DNA from: Pseudobdellovibrionaceae bacterium | Lineage (GTDB): Bacteria; Bdellovibrionota; Bdellovibrionia; Bdellovibrionales; Bdellovibrionaceae | Length of the DNA: 40,763 nt | Assembly (NCBI GenBank): GCA_013359135.1 | Contig: JABWCN010000040.1 | Location: 1 to 40,763 of the forward strand | Reading direction: 5' to 3' | In this document: piece after piece, positions 29,084-37,909 of the stretch | Layout of the letters: every line of letters starts with the position of its first letter | Numbering within the stretch: the first letter of the stretch is position 1 | Notes under the pieces: model-generated | Databases searched by the model: none | Seen by the model: only the letters and a program-made list of their open reading frames with translations | What the model was told of the DNA's origin: nothing | Program-made: the position numbers and the translations under genes

Positions 29084-29452
29084 ATAAATCCTTTGTTAAA
29101 TGGTTCTAACTTAAATTTGCTGCAATCTCACCTCCTGTATCATATTGGGTCAGTTATTACGTAAAATATGCCCTTAAAAAACTCTACAAGATTGAGACCC
29201 ATTTGAGGTTTTTAAAGATGAAAGAACCTTTTATTAAGTAGGGTTAAAAAGCATTAATCGCTAAAAGTGACTAGCAAAAAAAGGCTTTATCTGTAGACCA
29301 TCCCAAGGTCCAAATTTTTACCTAGACCCTCAGAAGATTCATTACAAAAGTCTTTAAGACTTTTATCTTAGAGAATAGTTAAATTTGAGTTCTAGATTTT
29401 CAACTCCTAGAAAGTGCTAGTAATTCAAGTTCTAGAGCTTTTTGGAGGGGTG
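29084..29452. other. Gene-free spacer upstream of the secreted protease
   Basis: This 369-bp spacer separates the divergent small secreted protein and protease genes. It holds a perfect 9-bp palindrome AAAAGTCTT-T-AAGACTTTT (29346-29364). TTGAGT (29385-29390) and TAGAAA (29408-29413), 17 bp apart, could be the protease promoter. TTCTAGA occurs twice (about 29390 and 29430). GGAGGGG before the ATG at 29453 is the ribosome-binding site. I recognise no RNA gene or riboswitch. Confidence 0.45.
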
Positions 29453-31081
29453 ATGAAAAAGTTTACTTGTTTATTGAATCTAGTTTTATTTTTAGCTTTG
29501 CAATCTTTTTCTCAGGAGTTTGTTCCCGGAGAATATGTAGTTACCTTTAAGAATAATAAAAGTCCCTTTAAGGCTCAGGTTAGCGAGTTATCCCAAAGAG
29601 TCAGTAGCGATGTTGAAGTTATTTCAAATCGCTTAAGGATAGCTCATGTGAAATCAAATTCAGTGGTTGCTGATCAAGAATTTTTGTCTCAACTAAAGTT
29701 TGATCATAATGTTGAGATTGCTGAGCCAAATTATATTTATCGCGCAAGCTATGACTTTGGAAATAAATCTAATGATCCTCTTTTTTCTAAACTTTGGGGA
29801 ATGAACAATGTTGGATTGCCAGACTCAAAAGGCCAAGCGGGAGAGCCAGGAATAGATATTAATGCCCTAAAAGCCTGGGAGGTGCAGACTGGCTCAAAAG
29901 AAGTTGTTATAGCAATCATCGATACGGGGATTAATTATAAATCTAAAGATTTAAAAGATAATATTTGGAAAAATGAAAAAGAACTAAATGGAGTTAAAGG
30001 AGTTGATGATGATAACAACGGGTTTATTGATGATATCTATGGATGGAATTTTGTAAAAAACAACAATGATCCTATAGATGATCAAGGGCATGGGTCACAT
30101 TGTGCTGGGACTATTGGTGCTACAGGAGATGATGGGGTTGGAATTGTTGGAGTTAATTGGCATACACGAATGATGGCTCTGAAGTTTTTAGATTCAAAGG
30201 GGGCTGGTAATTTAGCCAATGCCATCAAAGCTATTGATTATGCCATAAAAAATGGAGCTAAAATTTTAAGTAATTCTTGGGGTGGAGGAGGGTTTTCTGA
30301 GACTTTGAAACAAGCTGTTGAAAGGTCTAACGAAGCCAGAACTTTATTTGTAGTAGCAGCGGGAAATGAAAGTAATAATAATGATCAATCACCATCCTAC
30401 CCAGCCAATTATGAAGTTCCAAACGTTATCTCTGTGGCTGCTATTGATAATAAAGGAGCTATCGCAAAATTTTCTAACTATGGAAAAAAATCTGTTCATA
30501 TTGCGGCTCCAGGGGTTAATATTTTCTCTACAACGACAAAAGGTTATGAATCCTGGTCAGGAACCTCTATGGCTACTCCCCATGTATCAGGAGTGGCAGG
30601 GTTAATGATGGCGCAGTATCCTGATATGGATGTCTTAAAAATTAAAGAAATTATTCTTGGTACTGCTAGATCATTGAAGAGCTTAAGAACAAAAGTGCAA
30701 ACTAAAGGTATGGTTGATGCTTATGCAGCCTTAATACAGAAATTCCCAGAACCAGATCCTAATGATCCAGGCAATTGGAAGTTTCTTTCTTATCCCATTT
30801 CTTCTGAGCATCCTTATAAAGCTCAAGAAAATCAAACTTGGGAAATTACTGTTCCAGAAGCTAGTGAGATCGCAATTTATTTTGATCAATATAAAACGGA
30901 GTATAAATACGACAATATATACATCTACGACAAGGACGGCATTTTAGTTCAGACAATTACCGGCCAGGACGAAGAGTATTATAGCGAAAGTATCAAAGGT
31001 AACTATGCTAAGATTGTCTTAGTTACAGACAAATCAAGACAAAATTATGGATTTGATATTTCAAAGGTGAGTTATCGCTAA
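29453..31081 (+). CDS. Secreted subtilisin-like serine protease (S8) with CUB-like C-terminus
   Basis: A 542-residue exported protease. Signal peptide about 1-20. An inhibitor-like propeptide (about 21-97) begins FVPGEYVVTFKNN. The S8 domain (about 135-430) shows the complete triad: Asp157 in IAIIDTGI, His213 in GHGSHCAGT and Ser372 in GTSMATPHVSG, with the oxyanion Asn305 in AAGNES. DDDNNGFIDD is a likely calcium site. The last ~95 residues contain DNIYIYDKDG and GNYAKIVLVTDKS, resembling a CUB-like domain. ATG 29453 is chosen over an upstream in-frame codon because GGAGGGG precedes it. The stop overlaps the convergent lipoprotein stop by 4 bp. A role in digesting prey or environmental protein is inferred from the likely host group. 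Confidence 0.93.
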   Translation: MKKFTCLLNLVLFLALQSFSQEFVPGEYVVTFKNNKSPFKAQVSELSQRVSSDVEVISNRLRIAHVKSNSVVADQEFLSQLKFDHNVEIAEPNYIYRASYDFGNKSNDPLFSKLWGMNNVGLPDSKGQAGEPGIDINALKAWEVQTGSKEVVIAIIDTGINYKSKDLKDNIWKNEKELNGVKGVDDDNNGFIDDIYGWNFVKNNNDPIDDQGHGSHCAGTIGATGDDGVGIVGVNWHTRMMALKFLDSKGAGNLANAIKAIDYAIKNGAKILSNSWGGGGFSETLKQAVERSNEARTLFVVAAGNESNNNDQSPSYPANYEVPNVISVAAIDNKGAIAKFSNYGKKSVHIAAPGVNIFSTTTKGYESWSGTSMATPHVSGVAGLMMAQYPDMDVLKIKEIILGTARSLKSLRTKVQTKGMVDAYAALIQKFPEPDPNDPGNWKFLSYPISSEHPYKAQENQTWEITVPEASEIAIYFDQYKTEYKYDNIYIYDKDGILVQTITGQDEEYYSESIKGNYAKIVLVTDKSRQNYGFDISKVSYR

Positions 31082-32190
31082 ATACCACCACCATCATCTA
31101 TTCGCGGCTCAGTGGGAGGCGGAGCAACTTCCCCTTTCTTGAGCTCGCAGGTGTTTTTTATAAACTGAAGATAACCATTCCTACATTTGAACTCAATACT
31201 CCCAATATAGTAATCGGTATTACCAAAAAGGTATCCACATCTAGCAAAATTATCTTTGTTGCACTTTACTTCATGTACAGTAGGAACATCAGTGTTGCAA
31301 CTAATTGAAAATGAGGTTCCATTTGCAACCGAGCCATTGAGGTTAAAGTAATTAAATCCAAGAGTTTGCATTGTTCTGTTGTAACGACTTTGAAGTTGGG
31401 AAATCATAGTATTGCTGGAAGAGGCAAAATACTTCACGTCTTGGTATTGAAACATAGAGCCCAGCCAATCATAAACGTCAGAATAGTTTTTTTGCGTTGT
31501 AACTGGAAACCAATATTGTCCCCTATCACAACTTTTTGTCATCATACGAATGTAAGCCTTATTTGAAACCCGGCTAACGCCAGCACTATCAGTGACTACA
31601 ACATGATAATCACCTTCTTTATAAATTCTATCTAAGGTTGAAGGGTAAGTTTCATAATAATCATTTCCGTATAAAGGCGGAAGTAGTTGATCATTTAAAT
31701 ACCATTTGTATTTGTAAGGTGACTTTCCTCCACGCACCGAAACACCTAAATTAAAATCAGCACCTTCGGATAATGTCGCTGATTTTGGGTGCTCTGTGAT
31801 TTCGAGGGCTATTGATCCAGGATTACTAATACCACCTAATCCCGAACCAAATCCTGATCCAGATCCCGACCCAGCATTACAACCAATACAACCACCTGGA
31901 GTTGTTCTTGGTGTTCCGCTAGAAGATGAACTACCCGAAGTTATTGAGCCAGAAGAAGAAGATGATGATGGTGTTCGAGTAGCACCTCGAGCGCTACCAG
32001 AGTTAATTCCACCATTAGGGCTTTGATTAGATCCTGAAGTTGAAGCATTTGTGGAGCTACCAGTTTTTTTGGAACCGCTGTCTTCATTTTTATTTTCTTT
32101 AGGAGCTTGACAGTTCTGGAACGAAACTATTAACAAGGAAGTAAACAAGACCAATCTTATTTGCTTAACGCGTGCATTGCTGAATTTCAT
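31078..32190 (-). CDS. Ser/Gly-rich lipoprotein with Ig-like domain
   Basis: A 370-residue exported protein. The signal region ends in IVSFQNC, so Cys27 is the probable lipid anchor despite Asn at -1. A low-complexity Ser/Gly/Thr linker covers about 37-122 and contains CIGCNAG. An Ig-like domain follows (about 125-215), with ITEHPKSATLSEGADFNLGVSVRGG and YKYKWYLNDQ. The C-terminal ~150 residues hold six Cys and no domain I recognise; the tail is Pro/Asp/Gly-rich. GGGGGATAA precedes the ATG. The linker would hold the folded part away from the membrane. Function unknown; adhesion or surface display is a guess. Confidence 0.78.
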   Translation of the reverse strand: MKFSNARVKQIRLVLFTSLLIVSFQNCQAPKENKNEDSGSKKTGSSTNASTSGSNQSPNGGINSGSARGATRTPSSSSSSGSITSGSSSSSGTPRTTPGGCIGCNAGSGSGSGFGSGLGGISNPGSIALEITEHPKSATLSEGADFNLGVSVRGGKSPYKYKWYLNDQLLPPLYGNDYYETYPSTLDRIYKEGDYHVVVTDSAGVSRVSNKAYIRMMTKSCDRGQYWFPVTTQKNYSDVYDWLGSMFQYQDVKYFASSSNTMISQLQSRYNRTMQTLGFNYFNLNGSVANGTSFSISCNTDVPTVHEVKCNKDNFARCGYLFGNTDYYIGSIEFKCRNGYLQFIKNTCELKKGEVAPPPTEPRIDDGGGI

Positions 32191-32429
32191 TTATCCCCCA
32201 CTTGTTGACAGAGCAAAACAATGGCCATGTTGTTTCTATTCTATCGAACAGCCAGTGAAAAGACTTTAGACATTGTCAAAAATAAAAACGACAGTTTCAT
32301 TTTGAGATGTAAGCTTTAGAGACAGAACGAAAAAAAATTTCAAAATATTTTCAGAGAAAAAAGCTAAATCCGATAGGTAATCGTTAGGACTAGATCTTGT
32401 CTTGTAGATTTTTATAAACTGAATGGATT

Positions 32430-35400
32430 ATGATTTATAAAGTAATTTTTGTTTTTGTTTTTTTATTATTATCAAGAGCGATGTCAACATCAGCTGACAA
32501 TGAGCTTAGAAGTTCTATCCAGGCTTTGGGTAAATTTAATGGCAAAACTTATACGGGTGATTGTGAGACTAAAAACTTTTGCCCTCCTCTTTTGAAAAGT
32601 CTTTTAAAAGAGGACAAAGAAAATAGATTTTTAAATATTGTTGAAAACAGATATGGCGCTTGTCTTAACGAAACAAAGCAAAATAAATATTCGTTTTATG
32701 AAAAAAAAGAGCTTGTGAATTTTTATTCAAGCCAAGAGTTTCCAAACATGGGAAATGTTTATACTGCAATTATCAACAGATGTAGTCTTTCAAACCCTGA
32801 GGTTGATAACCAAATTGTAGCAAAGTATTTTTATTATCTAGCTAGAATTCAACAGGGACAAATTTCTGCTTTAGACGAGAAAGCCGCTATTGATATTAGC
32901 CTTGGCAAGGCCCCACTTTCTGATGTTAACTGTGAGGATTTAAAATTCCAAAACTCGATAGAAAAATGTAAGCAAGTTAAAAACTCTTGTAAGGATTTAA
33001 AAAGCGAGCAGGCCTCTGTCCAAGAGGCTGAAGCTGAACAAGAACGTATTGCAGAAATTAATTCACAGATAACAAAAATGTCTCAAAAAAAAGAATGGTT
33101 AAAAGATAGTATACCTTATGAAAAAATGCAAAAAGAAGAGTTGAACAAACAACTTGGAATTTTAAATTTTGAAAAAGAGCAGATTTTATCAAGAAATCCA
33201 ATATTGAAGTCCGAATCAATATATGGTCGTAGAGGTAATGATTTTAAGAAGGCTTATTTAGCTCAGCTAAAACAAAACTCCAACAAATTGAAAGATCTAA
33301 TTATACAGTCTAATTCTAAGACCAATTGTTTTACAGCTCAATCGACGACTAAAGATTGTAATGAAGACAGTTTTTTTAACTTTGTACAAGACTACACTCC
33401 TGAAATATCACTAGAAAATAAAAGTGCTCAACCTAATGAAAAAAAAGTAAGTGCTCAAAATTTTTTGAAACAACAACAGTGTTTACATAAAGGCAATTTC
33501 GAAAAAAAAGAATTATCAGCCTTATTGTGGCAGTCAACGTTTGATGCTGCTCTGACAATTGCAACTATGGGTTTGGCAACTCCAGTTGTTGCCGCTAGGG
33601 CGCTGTATACAGCAAGAGGAATGAGACTTCTTAATGCTTCTAAACAGATTGTAGGTTTTGCAAATGCTAGCAATTTTTCAGTTGGTGTTACTAAGGCAAT
33701 AGATCGTTGTTCTACTGAAAAGGTGAGCTCTGAAAAAGGATTTGAAACCAAAGAGATGGGCCAATCTTGTCAATTGATTTCTCCTTTAGCAACCAGAAGT
33801 TTTGTTAAAAAGATTGATGAGTGTGTCTTACTTGGTGCCATGGCCGCACTTGGTATGGCGCCGATGATTGCTAAATCTCTTCAGAGGGAGGTTGTTTCTG
33901 GAAAACTTACAAAGCTTGAAAATATTTTACTGAGAGAGGGAGTCAGTAAAGAAGAACTAGAGCTTGAGAGAAAAGCTTTAGCAATGGGTGCAGAGGCTAA
34001 AGTCCCCAAAAAATTAATTTCATCTAATGCCATGCTATCTGATGCTGATAGGAAAAAGAAAATTAAACAACAATTTGAAAATCTAAGTGTTGCCCAAGTG
34101 AATTGTGTAGTCGAAAAAGTACATACCATTGGTAGTGGAAACAGCGTTGCTCGTTACACCAGGATGCAAATTATTAGTAAATACAAGACAGCGCGAGAGG
34201 TTTGCAACATCAGTAAAGAAGATACAGAAGCTCTTTTAAAATTAGGTTTTGCGGGTGAGTTGCCCGAGCAAGCGTTTAAAGAAGCAGCCGCTGAATTTGC
34301 AAATCTTCTAGCAAAACCTACAATTCCGGTTGTGAGCGCTCATTCTTCTGGCAAGTTATTGCACGAATTGGAAACTGAAGAAATTTTAAAAAGAGTTGAT
34401 GATCTGAAACGACGAATTGCAGGTGAGCCAGATCCTTTAAAAAAAGTGGAATTTAGAGATGAAATCGATGAACTAATTCGTGAAGCAACTAGCCGCCCAA
34501 CAAAAGACACTGGATTAAAAATTGATAAAACTCCAGTAAGGTTAACTTCAGCAACTGACTCAAGCAGATCCACAACAACGGCGTTGACTTTATCAAGCAA
34601 TGCTAGAGCTAGGATTGTTTCTGAGGGTGGTTCTGAGTTCGAAGCATTAAATCATCAAATAATTCCTGGTAAGCAATATAGTTTTAAATCAGATACTCAT
34701 GGCGTTGGTAGTGGTGAGCTATTGAGATTAGATGATACAATGCCAGGAAATGTGCTGCTAAAATCCTTTGGAAAAGATGGCGGAGAAAAAGTAATTTCAG
34801 TACCAATGGAAGATTTAGCAATTACAAAAAAACAAATAGAAGCTATTCAAAGAAGTCAGGCGCCTACCACAAAAGGTGGTGGATCTGACTTTCAATCCTT
34901 GTTGCGAGGTCCAACTCCAGGATCTGCTAAACAGAGAGGTGTTGAAATAGCTGATAATCTAGCTAAGCAAGCAGGAAGATCTCCTTTGGATAAAGAAGTT
35001 GATGAGCTAAAGCTTTCTCGTACGAGTATTTTAGATGATAAAGGAGATCGACTTGCCAAATTAACCACTTTATCTGGGGAAGAACAAAAATATTTTAAAG
35101 CCTTGTATGAGATAGATACCTCAAAAATGAAACCCACTCCAGAGGAGTTTGCAGTCATTCAAAAGGCAAAAGAGATAAGAGCAAGCAAAGCTCAGAATAG
35201 AATGAGTGATCCTCAGGCAAGAAGATATTTTGAAAAAATTGAAGAAATAGAAAATGATCTTAGACAAGCTCCAGCAAAAATTAGAGCCAATGTACAGAGA
35301 CAACTAGAAAATATTAATAAAAGATCTGATTTTAAATATTTAACAGTGCCCCCAAAAACCAGCTTTGCTAGGGCGTTAGGAAAGGATAGCTTAACTAGTT

Positions 35401-35603
35401 ATGAGGCACAAGATCACACTCTTATAGAGAAAGTTTTAAAATTAAAACCTGATTTCGCGTACAATCAACTTGAGCCAAAAGATATGAATACTTTAGCTCA
35501 AGTCAAAAGCAAACTTGAAAAATCAGCAAGCGATGACCCTGCAAAAGAATGGTTCTTAAGTAGGCTTAAGTTGTATTTAGAATATTTTGAAGCCATAAAA
35601 TAA
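32430..35603 (+). CDS. Large exported protein of unknown function
   Basis: A 1057-residue product with a signal peptide (about 1-22) and no lipobox. Features in order: a Cys-containing N-terminal region, a charged helical/coiled-coil segment (about 190-255), two hydrophobic segments (about 370-395 and 464-484) that could be membrane or pore helices, and a segment (about 537-630, LSVAQVNCVVEKVHTIG through LLKLGFAGELPE). The last resembles a helical module I have seen in large bacterial exported proteins, but I cannot name it. The last ~350 residues are charged and low in Cys. It starts at ATG 32430, since an in-frame stop lies at 32415. The ribosome-binding site is weak. No homologue can be named from sequence alone. 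Confidence 0.75.
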   Translation: MIYKVIFVFVFLLLSRAMSTSADNELRSSIQALGKFNGKTYTGDCETKNFCPPLLKSLLKEDKENRFLNIVENRYGACLNETKQNKYSFYEKKELVNFYSSQEFPNMGNVYTAIINRCSLSNPEVDNQIVAKYFYYLARIQQGQISALDEKAAIDISLGKAPLSDVNCEDLKFQNSIEKCKQVKNSCKDLKSEQASVQEAEAEQERIAEINSQITKMSQKKEWLKDSIPYEKMQKEELNKQLGILNFEKEQILSRNPILKSESIYGRRGNDFKKAYLAQLKQNSNKLKDLIIQSNSKTNCFTAQSTTKDCNEDSFFNFVQDYTPEISLENKSAQPNEKKVSAQNFLKQQQCLHKGNFEKKELSALLWQSTFDAALTIATMGLATPVVAARALYTARGMRLLNASKQIVGFANASNFSVGVTKAIDRCSTEKVSSEKGFETKEMGQSCQLISPLATRSFVKKIDECVLLGAMAALGMAPMIAKSLQREVVSGKLTKLENILLREGVSKEELELERKALAMGAEAKVPKKLISSNAMLSDADRKKKIKQQFENLSVAQVNCVVEKVHTIGSGNSVARYTRMQIISKYKTAREVCNISKEDTEALLKLGFAGELPEQAFKEAAAEFANLLAKPTIPVVSAHSSGKLLHELETEEILKRVDDLKRRIAGEPDPLKKVEFRDEIDELIREATSRPTKDTGLKIDKTPVRLTSATDSSRSTTTALTLSSNARARIVSEGGSEFEALNHQIIPGKQYSFKSDTHGVGSGELLRLDDTMPGNVLLKSFGKDGGEKVISVPMEDLAITKKQIEAIQRSQAPTTKGGGSDFQSLLRGPTPGSAKQRGVEIADNLAKQAGRSPLDKEVDELKLSRTSILDDKGDRLAKLTTLSGEEQKYFKALYEIDTSKMKPTPEEFAVIQKAKEIRASKAQNRMSDPQARRYFEKIEEIENDLRQAPAKIRANVQRQLENINKRSDFKYLTVPPKTSFARALGKDSLTSYEAQDHTLIEKVLKLKPDFAYNQLEPKDMNTLAQVKSKLEKSASDDPAKEWFLSRLKLYLEYFEAIK

Positions 35604-35684
35604 CAAAACAAAAGAGAGCAGATAAAAGGAGATTTCTGCGAATTGACCAGAGTCACGATAAACAACCTAAAAGAGATAATTTAA

Positions 35685-36548
35685 TTAGCGAACAAATTTT
35701 TCAATTTTAAGATTAATATAATCTGGAAAATCTAACTGAGTACAGTGACTACCATAGGGAACTGTTACTAACTCAGCGCCTTTTATCTGACTTGCCATCT
35801 CTATTTGAAAACTCTTAGGGGTTACATTGTCTTCTTCACCAGAGATAATTAGCGTGGGCACATCTATTTTTTTCAAAACTTTTTCTCCATTAAAACTCAT
35901 CATATCTTCAAAAAAAGAAAGAAACACATTCAAGTCAAGTTGCGCAACACCTCGAGCATAAACTTCGATGTCTTTAAAGTGTGTTAATTTGATATTAAAG
36001 CCACCAACAAGAGCAACGGCTCGCATAGAAACGGGATTGTATACGGCCCATTTCCAAAGCTGAGTAAAAAGCACTGGAGATTCTTGGAATTGCTTTTTGA
36101 AATAGTGAAAAAAAGGTTCCACAACATCCAGCCCAAACATTCCTTTTATTGGATTTTTTGCAAAACCATTGATTAGAGTTATGGATTTAAATTTTTCGGG
36201 GAATTGATCATAGGCAGAGAAAATGACAGGAGCACCAAAACTGTGACCGATGAAGTGAGCTTTGGGAATTTTTAAATGATCTAGAATTACTTCGATATCT
36301 TTTGCGGCTGAGGCAATGTTTATGTTTTGTGGATTTGTGATGGGATTACTTTGATGGTGACCCCTAAGATCAAAAGTAATAACCCTAAAGTTCTTTGAAA
36401 AGTACTTTATTTGATGGTGCCAGTGATTAGTAAGGCAAGCGATCCCATAGACAAAAACTAAACACTCACCCTCACCTCGACTCTCAAAATAGATAGAGGA
36501 CCCATCAAATGATTTTACTATTCCCGAACTTTTTTCAAATAGTTCCAC
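35685..36548 (-). CDS. Alpha/beta-fold hydrolase
   Basis: A 287-residue cytosolic hydrolase (no signal peptide). The nucleophile elbow is GHSFGAP with Ser103. Asp240 in SGEEDNVTP and His268 in YGSHCTQLD complete the triad. VYGIACLTNHW sits where the oxyanion HG motif is normally found, with VYG replacing HG. FDLRGHHQS is the usual strand-4 block. The start is GTG at 36548 with GGAG upstream. The substrate cannot be predicted; esterase, lipase or peptidase activity is possible. It lies 17 bp after the FHA-domain gene on the same strand, so the two are probably co-transcribed. Confidence 0.88.
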   Translation of the reverse strand: MELFEKSSGIVKSFDGSSIYFESRGEGECLVFVYGIACLTNHWHHQIKYFSKNFRVITFDLRGHHQSNPITNPQNINIASAAKDIEVILDHLKIPKAHFIGHSFGAPVIFSAYDQFPEKFKSITLINGFAKNPIKGMFGLDVVEPFFHYFKKQFQESPVLFTQLWKWAVYNPVSMRAVALVGGFNIKLTHFKDIEVYARGVAQLDLNVFLSFFEDMMSFNGEKVLKKIDVPTLIISGEEDNVTPKSFQIEMASQIKGAELVTVPYGSHCTQLDFPDYINLKIEKFVR

Positions 36549-36565
36549 GTCACTGCTCCATATAA

Positions 36566-37291
36566 CTAGCCATCGTGGCTTTCGTGTAGTTTTGCTTTTT
36601 CTGCAATAGAGAAGAGCACTTTTATTATTGTAGAGCCAATTTTAATTTTATCTCCACTGCTTAAAAATGCTGATTCAAAGATATTATCGTTAAGTAATAC
36701 TTTATCTAAAGAACAATTTAAAATTTTTATGCCTTTTTTATCTGGTATAAGCTTAAATGCTAATTCCGGACAAATTTCATCGTTGATAGGTATATCGAAG
36801 GAATAAAAACCAGCAACTCTGGGACCATAACCCACAGTTATAACTTCTTCATATTGTAGCCCTTGTATAAAATGTAATTCTAGCATGGGGTTAAAGGGCT
36901 GTACTTTTTCTGGCAACAAAGTTTTGGGAGAATGGGTTTTCATATAGTCTGAAAATTTTTCCTCCCAACTTTTTGAGGGGAACATTTTTTCCAGATCTTT
37001 ATCACTTATTTCAAGAACCAGGAATGGAGTATCGCCTATAATAAAGGCAACATTATTGGCGAGGTGCAGTGTACGAACTATTTCATTGTTAAATATGAGA
37101 CCATTTTTAGAATTAAGGTCTTGTAGAAAAAGTTGATCCTGTTGATCGATAAGAACCTGAGCATGACGAGAGGATACGTTGGGATCTTTTATAATAACAT
37201 CAGTTTGTCGGCGTCCAAAAGTAGTGCCTGGAGCTAGCTTAAATTTAGCTCCTTTTTGAATTCCTTCTGTAATTTCAACGATTAAGGGCAT
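36566..37291 (-). CDS. FHA-domain protein
   Basis: A 241-residue cytoplasmic protein. The N-terminal FHA domain (about 4-95) binds phosphothreonine peptides; the key residues are present: Gly26-Arg27 in FGRRQTD, SSRHA (40-44) and LNSKNG (59-64). The C-terminal half (about 128-235) has a similar length and strand pattern, with VLLNDNIF and LSSGDKIKIGSTIIKVL, and may be a second, degenerate FHA-like domain lacking the phosphate-binding Arg/Ser. No kinase or secretion gene lies next to it, so its partner is unknown. The ribosome-binding site is weak. Confidence 0.88.
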   Translation of the reverse strand: MPLIVEITEGIQKGAKFKLAPGTTFGRRQTDVIIKDPNVSSRHAQVLIDQQDQLFLQDLNSKNGLIFNNEIVRTLHLANNVAFIIGDTPFLVLEISDKDLEKMFPSKSWEEKFSDYMKTHSPKTLLPEKVQPFNPMLELHFIQGLQYEEVITVGYGPRVAGFYSFDIPINDEICPELAFKLIPDKKGIKILNCSLDKVLLNDNIFESAFLSSGDKIKIGSTIIKVLFSIAEKAKLHESHDG

Positions 37292-37337
37292 ATTTACATC
37301 AGATCATTAGAGATTCACAGACGCAATTAACTTTATC

Positions 37338-37366
37338 TTGAGGTTAGACCAAAGACATGGTATCAG
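37338..37366 (+). promoter_or_regulatory. Candidate rpsF promoter
   Basis: TTGAGG (37338-37343) and TATCAG (37361-37366) are 17 bp apart and match sigma-70 elements at four of six positions each, with a leader of about 85 bases before rpsF. Judged by eye only. Confidence 0.28.
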
Positions 37367-37459
37367 AAACAATCCTTGCTCACATTATGCGCAAAAACAA
37401 ACGGTAAATCAGAGTTCATTACCTGCCATGAATGTGGGCTATAACCGGAAGGAAATAGA

Positions 37460-37909
37460 ATGAAGTTACAATTAAAAAAGCCAAAGATTATAAATAATTA
37501 CGAAGTAGTTGTTTTAGTTCATCCAGATGCTTCTTTAGATGATCAAAAAGAAGTTTTTAGAAAAAATAAAGAAACCCTTAAAAACTTTAGTGGTGATTTT
37601 TTCTCATTAGAAACTTGGGGCAAAAGATCATTGGCATATCCTATTCAAAAACTTAAAAAAGCTTATTTTTTTCATGCATACTTTCATGCTGAACCTGCAG
37701 CGGTTGCAGAGCTTGAGAGAACGATGAGAATCAATGATAAAGTTTTAAGATTTATGCATACAAAACTGGATAGCAGAAAGCCTTTGGCTAAACATCAAGA
37801 GAGTTTTAAAGCTCAATTGAAAATTTCTGCAGAGAAAGAAAGAGAAAAAGAAGCAAAAATCCAAGCTAGAAAAGCGGCAAGAGCTGCAGCGGCGGCTTCT
37901 GCTGAATAA
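37460..37909 (+). CDS. rpsF: 30S ribosomal protein bS6
   Basis: bS6 binds the small-subunit platform together with bS18. The core domain (about 12-105) shows NNYEVVVLVHPD, ETWGKRSLAYPIQKLKKAYFFHAYFHAE and LERTMRINDKVLRFM, all typical. A long basic, Ala-rich C-terminal tail follows (about 110-149), giving 149 residues against about 95-135 in many bacteria. GGAAGGAAATAG precedes the ATG. The stop codon overlaps the next start by one base. The gene for bS18, normally next in the operon, is not here. Confidence 0.96.
   Translation: MKLQLKKPKIINNYEVVVLVHPDASLDDQKEVFRKNKETLKNFSGDFFSLETWGKRSLAYPIQKLKKAYFFHAYFHAEPAAVAELERTMRINDKVLRFMHTKLDSRKPLAKHQESFKAQLKISAEKEREKEAKIQARKAARAAAAASAE

Noticed and set aside
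31796-32026. Antisense frame rich in Pro, Asp and Glu opposite the lipoprotein linker
   Set aside because: It is the mirror of the Ser/Gly repeat codons; its composition is explained by the low-complexity coding strand.
32369-32377. CCGATAGG resembling the -10 of a FliA (sigma-28) promoter before the giant exported protein
   Set aside because: No TAAA-type -35 element at the required distance upstream.
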